DNA from: a virus
Reading direction: 5' to 3' (one strand)
IMG/VR virus record: IMGVR_UViG_3300042475_000821
Span: 1-25,844 of that record
DNA length: 25,844 bases
Shown here in pieces: positions 7,934-13,264 of this stretch. Both the position numbers and the translations under genes were made by a program. The notes beneath the pieces were generated by a model, which did not search any database, was not told where the DNA came from, and worked only from the letters and a program-made list of their open reading frames with translations. Numbering within the stretch: position 1 is the first letter of the stretch; the number at the start of each line of letters is the position of its first letter.

Positions 7934-8464
7934 TCAATCCTTCCGAAGTATGACTTGCAGGGCATCTACGGCGCGAGGGGTACGCATAATTATGTCTTTG
8001 GCGACCTTATTGTCTGCCATCTCCATGCCTAGTTCTGAGAGTTCTAAGCCCATCTGCGTACAGGTGAACTTCTCCTCCCAGTTTAGATACCAATGCCAGT
8101 CTGTGTAGTATAAGAATGAGTTTTCGTTGAACGCCCGAACGTGTGTCGGGTCTTGCCACGCTCCTAGACTTAGGTCGTAGGGGACATGGATGTGCATCTC
8201 GCCGCCGCGCTTAAGTAAGTCTCGGCAGTTAGTCATAGCGGCCACTAGGTCGGGGATGTGTTCCAAGACATCGTTGGCGATTATCTCGGTGACCATCCCC
8301 TTCTCTACTGCGAACCGTCCCAAGCGGGTGTCTATAACCTCGCCCCACGGGACTTTTGTAATGTCTAGCACCCAGTCTGGTTTCTTCTCCGGCTGGATGT
8401 CTGCGTTTATGCAGTCCTTGCGCCAGTCTTTCCCTGAGCCAAGGTTAAGTTTTACGGTAGACAA
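7934..8464 (-). CDS. SAM-dependent methyltransferase (COG4627-like)
   Basis: 176 residues, class I Rossmann methyltransferase. LNLGSG (about residues 6-11) is motif I, which binds S-adenosylmethionine. The acidic strand with NADIQPE follows, then NDVLEHIPDL (motif IV type, about 65-74), and the strand LLKRGGEMHIHVPYD. The start is TTG at 8464 with GGGGAG about ten bases upstream; no ATG fits because motif I would be lost. It overlaps the end of the next upstream methyltransferase by 20 bases. Substrate unknown; related proteins sit in carbohydrate or surface-polymer clusters. With two glycosyltransferases in the window, glycan or virion modification is possible. Confidence 0.85.
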   Translation of the reverse strand: MSTVKLNLGSGKDWRKDCINADIQPEKKPDWVLDITKVPWGEVIDTRLGRFAVEKGMVTEIIANDVLEHIPDLVAAMTNCRDLLKRGGEMHIHVPYDLSLGAWQDPTHVRAFNENSFLYYTDWHWYLNWEEKFTCTQMGLELSELGMEMADNKVAKDIIMRTPRAVDALQVILRKD

Positions 8465-8945
8465 CTATGAAATCTCCCCAATGGTTGTCTAATAATTTTG
8501 TGTATTCAAGCGTGCAATTATAACCGTTCATCTTTGCCCACTTTAGCAGGGCCTTGGCAGCGTCTGGGTAGAACCTCCAACAATCCTGTGGAAAAGCGTG
8601 GTACTCGCCTCTAGACGGGGCGTTTATGTAGAACAACCCGCCAGGTTTTAGAATCCTCACGCCCTCTAGGAAGGTTAGCCAGAACATCTCGGCGTGTTCA
8701 AAACAACTACTTGTTACAACAATGTCCGTAGAGCCGTCAGGCAGGGGGAACTTGTACTCGTCTTCCAAGACTATATCCACGCCATTTGCGGGGGAGTAGT
8801 CTAGACCTATATAAGAATAGTGCTTTGGGCACACGTCCTTTATGGAGCCGTTGACGACCTGAGACCCTATCTCCACCACAGAGGCGGTTTCTAGGGGGTA
8901 CTTGTCGTAGAACTCAGACGCGCTTTGTAGTGCGCTTGCGTGCAT
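8445..8945 (-). CDS. SAM-dependent methyltransferase (type 11-like)
   Basis: 166 residues. VVEIGSQ (about 23-29) is the degenerate SAM-binding loop, followed by YIGLDYSPANGVDIVLED with the acidic residue that contacts the adenosine ribose. FPLPDGSTDIVVTSSCFEHAE and ILKPGGLFYINAP are the later core strands of Methyltransf_11 enzymes. The protein is short, and the C-terminal HWGDFIVVYRKT closes the sheet. Substrate unknown. Its ATG at 8945 shares a base with the upstream TAA (TAATG), indicating coupled translation. Two different methyltransferases in tandem argue for a small modification pathway rather than a stray gene. Confidence 0.85.
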   Translation of the reverse strand: MHASALQSASEFYDKYPLETASVVEIGSQVVNGSIKDVCPKHYSYIGLDYSPANGVDIVLEDEYKFPLPDGSTDIVVTSSCFEHAEMFWLTFLEGVRILKPGGLFYINAPSRGEYHAFPQDCWRFYPDAAKALLKWAKMNGYNCTLEYTKLLDNHWGDFIVVYRKT

Positions 8946-9283
8946 TATTTGGGCTTGTAGCGGGTTTTGAGTCTTGTCCCGAGGGCTTTGAGTTCTTGGA
9001 GGTCTTCGCGGTTTTGCGGGACTTTGGCTGCCCAGCGTTTGAATTGGAGCGCGGCTGGCGTAGCCTCTCCGTTCTTGTCTTTGAGAGGGTGTCCAGCAGT
9101 AAGGGCTTGGGCGGCTTTTCGGTAGATGAACTTGGCGCGGTCGTACTTGTCGCCTGTTGAGGCTCCTTTGAGCGACCTAACAGGTGCGCGAACATCTCCA
9201 CCAGACCGATTATGTTCGGCCATCTTTTTCGTAGTTGCTCTGTCATAGGCTTCGAACCGCTTGGCAGCGTCCCTTATCTTCAT
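8945..9283 (-). CDS. Basic protein of unknown function
   Basis: 112 residues, rich in Lys, Arg and Ala, with no hydrophobic segment. Visible landmarks are IRDAAKRFEAYDRATTKK at the N-terminus, KYDRAKFIYRKAAQALTAG in the middle and a basic end, TRLKTRYKPK. It is probably all-helical. The ATG overlaps the stop of the upstream 53-residue gene (ATGA). It is the last and largest in a chain of basic small genes that runs from 10045. I do not recognise a characterised family; nucleic-acid or virion-interior binding is an inference from charge only. Confidence 0.75.
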   Translation of the reverse strand: MKIRDAAKRFEAYDRATTKKMAEHNRSGGDVRAPVRSLKGASTGDKYDRAKFIYRKAAQALTAGHPLKDKNGEATPAALQFKRWAAKVPQNREDLQELKALGTRLKTRYKPK

Positions 9284-9441
9284 TTCTTGGCTTGCGCCCC
9301 ACGCATATTAGCCAGGAGGCTAGGGTACTTTGTCCCCGTGGACTTGGCAAACCGCTTGGCGGCCGCCTTCTGGTTGGGGCTAAGTGCCTTGGGTTTACCC
9401 AGAGCCTTGGGTCTAGCCTTCTCGTAGACTTCTTTCTTCAT
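9280..9441 (-). CDS. 53-residue lysine-rich protein
   Basis: Reads from the ATG at 9441 to a TGA at 9280. Both ends are ATGA overlaps, with the upstream 52-residue gene and the downstream 112-residue gene. The sequence begins MKKEVYEKARPKALGKPK, continues with LSPNQKAAAKRFAKSTGTK and ends GAQAKK. About one residue in four is Lys, and there is no Asp. Function unknown. Short basic proteins of this sort occur in many phages as uncharacterised genes. The perfectly tiled overlaps on both sides are the best evidence that it is translated. Confidence 0.7.
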   Translation of the reverse strand: MKKEVYEKARPKALGKPKALSPNQKAAAKRFAKSTGTKYPSLLANMRGAQAKK

Positions 9442-9596
9442 TTCTTCACCTTAGATGGGAGCTTCTTGAGGCTAGACTGCCCTTCCTTAACCATCTTCTT
9501 GGCTACCTTCTGGGGGACACCCGTAGCCTTGGCGACCTTTGGATTGGCGGCTGCGGCGAACATTAGTTTGGCTTGCTGCTTAGATTTGAAAGGCAA
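9438..9596 (-). CDS. 52-residue basic phage protein (MPFKS type)
   Basis: Starts at TTG 9596 with AGGAG seven bases upstream and ends in ATGA with the next gene. The sequence begins MPFKSKQQAKLMFAAAANPK and has a basic second half, QKVAKKMVKEG, ending KVKK. Small proteins starting MPFKS and carrying K-x-M-F/Y-A are widespread in tailed phages, where they remain uncharacterised. The TTG start places the conserved MPFKS at the N-terminus; the only ATG in frame would remove it. Confidence 0.75.
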   Translation of the reverse strand: MPFKSKQQAKLMFAAAANPKVAKATGVPQKVAKKMVKEGQSSLKKLPSKVKK

Positions 9597-9629
9597 TTTG
9601 AATCTCCTGTTGGGCAGTTAAAGAGGTCT

Positions 9630-9968
9630 TTAATCCGATTCTTCTTCGGATTCTTCTTCCATGCTTTCCCAAGCGTCGCAGACGTTGTCCGCGCTGCACT
9701 TGAACTCGTAAACGTCGCAGAACACCTCGTTCTTGCCCAGCCCACAGCCCTTTAACTTCATCCCGTACTCACAGTTGCCGCACTTGGACTCGCCCTCGCT
9801 GGGGCCGTATTTGGCGGTCAGGATGGCTTTTTGCTTATTGCCACGGTTGACTATCTCGTCCTGAGTGGCAAGCGGACAGGAGCCTTCCTCGTCGAGGAGG
9901 CCGCCTTCCATCTCCTTGGACTCCCTTGGTTTCCCAAGTAGCCCAATCATTATTGTTGGCCCCTTCAT
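9630..9968 (-). CDS. Cysteine-rich putative metal-binding protein
   Basis: 112 residues. After a loose N-terminus, the segment around residues 62-98 carries seven closely spaced Cys residues, including KCGNCEYG, GCGLG, FCDVYEFKC and NVCDAW. This suggests a zinc ribbon or an iron-sulfur type site. The C-terminus is an acidic run (ESMEEESEEESD). The first ATG (9968) overlaps the stop of the preceding micro-gene (ATGA). An internal ATG at 9950 has AAGGGG nine bases upstream and could be the main start. The acidic tail next to several very basic small proteins is striking. Function unknown. Confidence 0.7.
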   Translation of the reverse strand: MKGPTIMIGLLGKPRESKEMEGGLLDEEGSCPLATQDEIVNRGNKQKAILTAKYGPSEGESKCGNCEYGMKLKGCGLGKNEVFCDVYEFKCSADNVCDAWESMEEESEEESD

Positions 9969-10045
9969 TTCTTGGGGGCGTACTTACCCGGCTTGGCGGG
10001 CTTCATTGGCTTCTTCATGGGCTTCATTGGTTTTTTGCCGTACAT
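9965..10045 (-). CDS. 26-residue Pro/Lys/Met-rich micro-protein
   Basis: ATG at 10045 with GGAG seven bases upstream, and TGA at 9965 overlapping the next ATG. The product is built from KKPMKP-type repeats: MYGKKPMKPMKKPMKPAKPG, then KYAPKK. Ten of 26 residues are Lys, and acidic residues are absent. It would be extended and strongly cationic. The start lies just downstream of the hairpin at 10065-10095. Similar short KKPMK peptides are seen in phage genomes without known role; binding to nucleic acid or to an acidic partner is a guess. Confidence 0.6.
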   Translation of the reverse strand: MYGKKPMKPMKKPMKPAKPGKYAPKK

Positions 10046-10064
10046 GGTATTTCTCCGTAAAAGA

Positions 10065-10095
10065 AAACCCCCCCGACTTTTGGCCGAGGGGGTTT
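10065..10095 (-). terminator. Strong GC hairpin, likely intrinsic terminator
   Basis: AAACCCCC (10065-10072) pairs with GGGGGTTT (10088-10095), with a partly paired interior. On the minus strand the stem is followed by TTTTCTTTT, giving a good intrinsic terminator for the early genes to its right; on the plus strand the tail is shorter. It stands only 20 bases before the next leftward ATG, with no room for a new promoter in between, so expression of the genes to the left needs read-through, antitermination or a promoter further left. Confidence 0.7.
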
Positions 10096-10131
10096 GAGGG
10101 CTTGAAGGAGCAATGCTGAGGAGGAGGCGCA

Positions 10132-10368
10132 CTACTCCACCGATGATTCTACTCCTTTTTGTTGAGTTTTTGCAACATATCCCCAGATATTTTTTCTGCC
10201 GAATTCTGCGGTTAGTTGTTGCCTCTCCAACCTACCCGACTTCATCAGGCTGGCAAGTGACCCAGAGATTATTCCTGGCGACATCCCCAAGTCGTTCTTG
10301 AGTGTGTTCAGGGTTACGGGTTCCGTGGCCGCGCTGATGGCTTCTAGGATTCTAGTTGTGTTTTTCAT
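10132..10368 (-). CDS. Small winged-helix DNA-binding protein
   Basis: 78 residues from the ATG at 10368, which has AGGAAAG just upstream. A frame extension to 10431 lacks such a site and would overlap the neighbouring membrane gene more heavily. The N-terminal two-thirds is a winged helix: TRILEAISAATEPVTLNTLK, then NDLGMSPGIISGSLASLMKS as the recognition helix, followed by the wing. This resembles MarR- or IclR-like minimal wHTH domains. It is probably a phage regulator of early transcription; the target is unknown. It is the last gene before the terminator hairpin. Confidence 0.75.
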   Translation of the reverse strand: MKNTTRILEAISAATEPVTLNTLKNDLGMSPGIISGSLASLMKSGRLERQQLTAEFGRKNIWGYVAKTQQKGVESSVE

Positions 10369-10507
10369 CTTCTTTCCTTTTATTACAATCGTATCCAACA
10401 CGGTTACGACCATCTTTCTTGCTTGTGACATAGCCTACGATTCCGAGGGCGAAGGCTGCGTAGATGGTTGCGTAGAGAACCAACGCTTTTGTTGACAGTC
10501 CAGACAT
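10352..10507 (-). CDS. 51-residue single-pass membrane protein
   Basis: ATG at 10507, TAG at 10352. After a short polar start (MSGLSTK) comes one transmembrane helix, ALVLYATIYAAFALGIVGYV (residues 8-27), then a very polar tail ending KRKEDEKHN. The hydrophobic-then-basic pattern suggests N-out, C-in. It overlaps the zinc-ribbon gene by 73 bases in another frame and the winged-helix gene by 17. The ribosome site is weak (GGAA directly before the ATG), so coupling to the upstream gene is likely. Function unknown. Confidence 0.55.
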   Translation of the reverse strand: MSGLSTKALVLYATIYAAFALGIVGYVTSKKDGRNRVGYDCNKRKEDEKHN

Positions 10508-10623
10508 TTCCATTGTTTATTTTTACCTTTCCTAATGACATGGCTACCGTTTTTGCGATATAGCTGACAAGAGAAGCAAAACTTACTTATCTCTGCAAAC
10601 CCTGTAGTACGTTCTTTTTCCAA
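10435..10623 (-). CDS. Zinc-ribbon-like small protein
   Basis: 62 residues from TTG 10623, preceded by an ideal GGAGG six bases upstream. CFSC (about residues 16-19) and CLDC (40-43) form a four-cysteine zinc knuckle with a basic spacer (RKNGSHVIRKGKNKQWK). The last 15 residues are low complexity (Ser, Thr, Pro, Gln) and coincide with the out-of-frame membrane gene, which suggests that only the first 47 residues are under protein-level constraint. A nucleic-acid-binding or protein-interaction role is likely by motif. Confidence 0.75.
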   Translation of the reverse strand: MEKERTTGFAEISKFCFSCQLYRKNGSHVIRKGKNKQWKCLDCQQKRWFSTQPSTQPSPSES

Positions 10624-10774
10624 TTCTTACCTCCTCAACTTTTGGTGGTTTTTGTAATAACAGCGACACGCAAACCGAATACGCTTTGCTCTTGCTCACA
10701 GAGAACCTCTCTGCCAGGTAAGTTGGGTGAACTGGTTTGCTGCTTTGCAGAATATATTTTTCTATCTGACTCAT
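10583..10774 (-). CDS. Small winged-helix protein
   Basis: 63 residues. QIEKYILQSSKPVHPTYLAE, FSVSKSKAYSVCVSLLLQ and a beta-hairpin, VEEVRIGKRTYYRV, form a complete minimal winged helix. AAGGA lies about 11 bases upstream of the ATG. Its end overlaps the zinc-ribbon start by 41 bases. Probably a DNA-binding regulator or a DNA-metabolism accessory. Another open frame (10635-10853) covers almost the same DNA; the wHTH pattern favours this frame as the conserved one. Confidence 0.7.
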   Translation of the reverse strand: MSQIEKYILQSSKPVHPTYLAERFSVSKSKAYSVCVSLLLQKPPKVEEVRIGKRTYYRVCRDK

Positions 10775-10853
10775 TTCTTACAATTTCCTTATATCTTTTC
10801 ATGGACTCTCTTAAGTCTGTTTGGTCTGCGGGAATGTAAGTAAACCTATTCAC
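10635..10853 (-). CDS. Alternative-frame open frame overlapping the winged-helix gene
   Basis: 72 codons from a GTG at 10853 that has a good ribosome site (AGAGGG, five bases spacing) and overlaps the upstream stop by eight bases. The first 26 residues (MNRFTYIPADQTDLRESMKR and on) lie outside the winged-helix gene; the remainder is read in a second frame across it. The frame may be a leader whose translation opens the winged-helix start, or an overprinted gene. No family recognised; the C-terminal part looks like antisense-free shadow sequence. Confidence 0.3.
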   Translation of the reverse strand: MNRFTYIPADQTDLRESMKRYKEIVRNESDRKIYSAKQQTSSPNLPGREVLCEQEQSVFGLRVAVITKTTKS

Positions 10854-11022
10854 TTTTACCCTCTATCCCATTTACCCACTTGTAGATTTCGTGTGCCGAG
10901 TTCTCAATCTCCTGACATAACGCCGCGATGGTGTCTCTGTCGGGAGCATACGTGTTAGCCATCTCATGCTGGAGACGATTGCCACAATGAATAATCCGAA
11001 CCGCGTGTTCACTCTCATACAT
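10846..11022 (-). CDS. 58-residue protein of unknown function
   Basis: ATG at 11022 with AAGGAAG five bases upstream; TAG at 10846. The sequence begins MYESEHAVRIIHCGNRLQHE and ends HEIYKWVNGIEGKSE. It is amphipathic and helical, with no membrane segment. It overlaps its upstream neighbour by eight bases and the GTG frame downstream by eight, the same spacing seen at other junctions in this arm. No family recognised. Confidence 0.65.
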   Translation of the reverse strand: MYESEHAVRIIHCGNRLQHEMANTYAPDRDTIAALCQEIENSAHEIYKWVNGIEGKSE

Positions 11023-11218
11023 GATTCTTCCTTTTCAGTCTTTTGTTAATCTCAGCCGCTAGTTCCTCTACGTCGCTATAAACATCCGAGCCCCAGAGAT
11101 TACAAGACTCTGCAATCGACTTGAGTTCTAGGATGTCTATCTCTAGCCACGGTTTTGCAGGGGTAAGGTCAACGATACGACGTTTATTACATTGGTAGTT
11201 CAACTGTTCGCCAGTCAT
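11015..11218 (-). CDS. 67-residue protein of unknown function
   Basis: The ATG at 11218 overlaps the stop of the upstream gene (ATGA), and GGAGAAGAAC lies just before it. The N-terminus, MTGEQLNYQCNKRRIVDLTP, is followed by a helix-rich half, ESCNLWGSDVYSDVEELAAE, with a basic end (KRLKRKNHV). No recognised domain. It belongs to the tightly coupled leftward early cluster of small accessory genes. Confidence 0.65.
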   Translation of the reverse strand: MTGEQLNYQCNKRRIVDLTPAKPWLEIDILELKSIAESCNLWGSDVYSDVEELAAEINKRLKRKNHV

Positions 11219-11448
11219 GTGTTCTTCTCCTTTAGTTTGGCTTCAATGGCTTTACCAAATGACTTGATTCCAAAATTACTGCCATGCTGATAAAGAAACT
11301 TGTCTGCATAGTCATAGATTTCATCATCCGTCAGCCCAACCCATTCACGCTTTTGTAGCCGTTCAACCTCACACAGCAAGCATTTACCAACATAATCTTC
11401 GTAGCCTTTGTCGTGGTCTTTGTGGCACACCACAGTAATCTTATCCAC
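11215..11448 (-). CDS. Small protein with a WVGLTDDE C-terminal module
   Basis: 77 residues from GTG 11448, preceded by GGAGAGG. The N-terminus has a small Cys/His cluster (VVCHKDHDKG, then CLLCEVERL), perhaps a zinc knuckle. The C-terminal 45 residues, starting KREWVGLTDDEI and ending IEAKLKEKN, match the C-terminus of the next gene upstream (11441-11953). This module recurs in phages and prophages of Burkholderiales and relatives at the ends of otherwise unrelated small proteins; its function is unknown to me. Confidence 0.7.
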   Translation of the reverse strand: MDKITVVCHKDHDKGYEDYVGKCLLCEVERLQKREWVGLTDDEIYDYADKFLYQHGSNFGIKSFGKAIEAKLKEKNT

Positions 11449-11953
11449 AATTCCTCTCCTTTAACTTATACTCAATAACCTTTGCAAAGTCGTAGCCGTT
11501 AATTTTTGGCCTAGCGCCCATATCCATCCAAAGAATATGAACTTCTTCTTCAGTGAGGCCAACCCATTCACGCTTTGGTGGTGCGGTGTAGATTGGTGTT
11601 ACTTCTCCAATTCTTTGTTCTTCTTTTGGTCTGTAATGGGTAAATCGTCTTTCCATTTGATGAGTAAACCAAAGATAACCGTATGGCTCGTGTTCACGTT
11701 TTGCCGTTTCATCGACACGTTCTTGGCTCATGTTTACGGCATTGACATCAGGGGTAACTTCAGGGGTGCAGTAGTTAGGTTTACCCCCGCAGTAAGACTT
11801 GACTGGTGACTTTTCTTCCTGCGCTAGTGCTTGGCGTAGTGCTTCTATTTTTGTGCGTATGTATTCATGAACATCTAACCCAAGACCACCACGCCTATCT
11901 AACATTTCCAAAGCCTCCAACGCCATCTCTGCTGCTTTGCGTAGGTCAGTCAT
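11441..11953 (-). CDS. Modular accessory protein with WVGLTEEE C-terminus
   Basis: 170 residues from the ATG at 11953; a GTG at 11989 would add 12 residues without a better ribosome site. The N-terminus, MTDLRKAAEMALEALEMLDR, with ALRQALAQ about residue 50, is a helix type common at the N-terminus of betaproteobacterial phage proteins. The middle is polar and probably disordered, followed by EPYGYLWFTHQMERRFTHY (a small beta domain) and the KREWVGLTEEEV...IEYKLKERN module shared with the next gene. The ribosome site is modest (GGTG). Function unknown; the mix of mobile modules suggests recombination between accessory genes. Confidence 0.7.
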   Translation of the reverse strand: MTDLRKAAEMALEALEMLDRRGGLGLDVHEYIRTKIEALRQALAQEEKSPVKSYCGGKPNYCTPEVTPDVNAVNMSQERVDETAKREHEPYGYLWFTHQMERRFTHYRPKEEQRIGEVTPIYTAPPKREWVGLTEEEVHILWMDMGARPKINGYDFAKVIEYKLKERNCG

Positions 11954-12007
11954 AGCATCACCAGTACCATGTAACCTGTGGCGCAACACGCTACAAAGGC
12001 TAGGGTG

Positions 12008-12562
12008 TCAAGCAGCGGAAAGTTCTGCTTTTCGCTTGTCCTTGGCCACCGTGATAGCGGCGATAAACCCCGCATCTGATTGAGACGCCTGGTACGCTGC
12101 TTTCCAATTTGATTGTAAATCTGTGACATTTTTGCTCTCCTCGATTAGTTTTACATAAGCCTCTGGCTCAGGTTTTGAGCCATCCTCGGGTAAATCTTCT
12201 CCTGCGTAGATGTATAAGCCTAGACCGTGTAACGCAATCCCTTTAGCCAGGCAACGCATGATGGCCGTGTTGACCTGAAAAGCGTCTGGGTTAGGGATAG
12301 CCTTGTTCTTGTGGTCAAGGACGGGAAGTTGGCAAGTAAGCGTCTTGCCGAACATCGTAACGTCCACGAATACCATCTTGGTGTCGCCGATTGAAACGTA
12401 CGGTTTATCGTACGATTCACCGAACATCTTGACAGTCCACTCTGCTTGCGGGTCTGCCTTGATTGCCTCTTGCCAAGCCCATGCCCACGACAGGTATGTA
12501 AGGTTCCCCTTCTTCTCCGTGTGGTCGTTGACGTTAATCTTAAGTAAATCTACTGCGTTCAT
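12008..12562 (-). CDS. Single-strand annealing protein, DUF1071 (Sak3) type
   Basis: 184 residues. The signature YLSWAWAWQEAIKADPQA (about 23-40) and the following beta-rich core, with CQLPVLDHKNKAIPNPDAF, VNTAIMRCLAKGIALHGLGLYIYAGEDLP, identify the DUF1071 family, which belongs to the Rad52/Sak group of phage recombinases. It would coat single strands and anneal complementary DNA, working with a 5'-3' exonuclease, here probably the YqaJ enzyme at 16538. The C-terminal helices are variable in the family. GAGGAGG precedes the ATG, which overlaps the upstream stop (ATGA). Confidence 0.88.
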   Translation of the reverse strand: MNAVDLLKINVNDHTEKKGNLTYLSWAWAWQEAIKADPQAEWTVKMFGESYDKPYVSIGDTKMVFVDVTMFGKTLTCQLPVLDHKNKAIPNPDAFQVNTAIMRCLAKGIALHGLGLYIYAGEDLPEDGSKPEPEAYVKLIEESKNVTDLQSNWKAAYQASQSDAGFIAAITVAKDKRKAELSAA

Positions 12563-12777
12563 TTGAACCTCCTCTTTAAGTCTTCGTATTCCTCAAGTGC
12601 CTCAAGTAAAGATTTTACTGCAATTCTTATATAGTCGTCGTCACCGTTAGCGTCCCGTATTGTCTGGGCGCAACCAAGCATCTTGCCGTGATTGACAGAC
12701 ATCAGGCGTTTAAGCTCTCGCAGCTCCTCTATCTCTTGCTGTTCTTGTTGTTGTGCGTGGGCTTGGCAATCAGTCAC
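12559..12777 (-). CDS. Small helical protein upstream of the annealing protein
   Basis: 72 residues from GTG 12777 with GGGAGG six bases upstream. It is rich in Glu, Gln and Leu: a QQQEQQEIEELRELKRLMS coiled coil, then a polar turn with GDDDYIRIAV and a second helix ending EDLKRRFK. Its stop overlaps the start of the annealing protein (ATGA), so the two are co-translated. It may be a partner of the recombinase; no family recognised. Confidence 0.7.
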   Translation of the reverse strand: MTDCQAHAQQQEQQEIEELRELKRLMSVNHGKMLGCAQTIRDANGDDDYIRIAVKSLLEALEEYEDLKRRFK

Positions 12778-12883
12778 GGTTAGCCTCCCATGCGCGTTCT
12801 TGCCAGTAGGAGTCGTCGTCTTCTTCTTCTCCAGACTCGGGTTCTTGGGGTGGTGTGTAATACCAGTCTTCGTCGTATTTCAT
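12770..12883 (-). CDS. 37-residue acidic micro-protein
   Basis: ATG at 12883 with the strong site GAGGAGG, six bases before it (the upstream gene at 13142 has the same GAGGAGGGCA leader). The product begins MKYDEDWYYTPPQEPESGEE and continues with EDDDS and an aromatic-basic end, YWQERAWEANRD. It is strongly acidic, with four Trp or Tyr pairs. It overlaps the next gene by eight bases. An acidic DNA-mimic or inhibitor peptide is possible, but this is speculation. Confidence 0.65.
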   Translation of the reverse strand: MKYDEDWYYTPPQEPESGEEEDDDSYWQERAWEANRD

Positions 12884-12900
12884 ATGCCCTCCTCAGAGCA

Positions 12901-12914
12901 GGGGCCGAAGCCCC
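12901..12914 (-). promoter_or_regulatory. UUCG-capped hairpin between two early genes
   Basis: On the minus strand GGGGC, TTCG, GCCCC form a five-pair stem with the exceptionally stable UUCG tetraloop. It lies between the stop of the 13142 gene (12921) and the strong ribosome site of the micro-gene at 12883. No U-run follows, so a terminator is unlikely. An RNA stability or processing element is more probable. Confidence 0.6.
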
Positions 12915-12920
12915 GGTTAA

Positions 12921-13142
12921 TTACTGTTGTAAATTTTTTGCAAACTCGATTGCTGCTTGCCCTGGTTTTGTATCTGTTACAAATCTAGCACCACGACCAT
13001 CAACATACGCACTCCAGTCTTTCTTGAACAACCCTTTAATTTCAAACGGAGCGGAAACTTTGTACTGAACTCCAGATTCGCTAATAATTCTGAATATTTC
13101 TGCTGTTGTGCTGGTTGCTTCTTGGTGTTCTACTAATTTCAT
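12921..13142 (-). CDS. First leftward early gene, unknown function
   Basis: 73 residues. GAGGAGG stands six bases before the ATG. The sequence starts MKLVEHQEATSTTAEIFRII and continues with YKVSAPFEIKGLFKKDWSAY and RGARFVTDTKPGQAAIEFAK, a probable small alpha-beta fold. As the first gene of the leftward arm it is expected to be expressed soon after infection. No recognised family; host-takeover factors are often at this position. Confidence 0.7.
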   Translation of the reverse strand: MKLVEHQEATSTTAEIFRIISESGVQYKVSAPFEIKGLFKKDWSAYVDGRGARFVTDTKPGQAAIEFAKNLQQ

Positions 13143-13264
13143 TTTGCCCTCCTCGGCGTATATGGCGGGATGCCATGAACAGAATCTTACACTACTTTTC
13201 AGGGTTGTGTAAGAAATATACCTAGGACTAACCCTAATGTATGGTTATACAGTAGAATGTAAGA
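13143..13264 (-). promoter_or_regulatory. Divergent control region between leftward and rightward arms
   Basis: This 122-base AT-rich stretch separates the two arms. Leftward, TATATT (13220-13215) is a good -10; CATACA (13243-13238) sits 17 bases upstream as a weak -35, and the spacer end AGTCCTAGG resembles strong sigma-70 promoters. A second leftward pair is TTACAC with TAAGAT (13089-offset region 13212-13184), 17 bases apart. Rightward, TAGAAT (13253-13258) stands six bases before the ATG at 13265, which would give a leaderless or nearly leaderless message. TATACC and GGTTATA form an imperfect inverted repeat, a possible operator. Confidence 0.55.

Noticed and set aside
9612-9629. Short inverted repeat AAAGA/TCTTT as terminator
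   Set aside because: The loop would be only two bases and no U-run follows.
11950-12020. Hydrophobic stretch (DTLAFVACCATGYMVLVML) ending in TGA over the next ATG
   Set aside because: It looks like a transmembrane peptide and ends in a neat overlap, but I find no start codon or ribosome site in frame. Worth remembering but not supportable as a gene.
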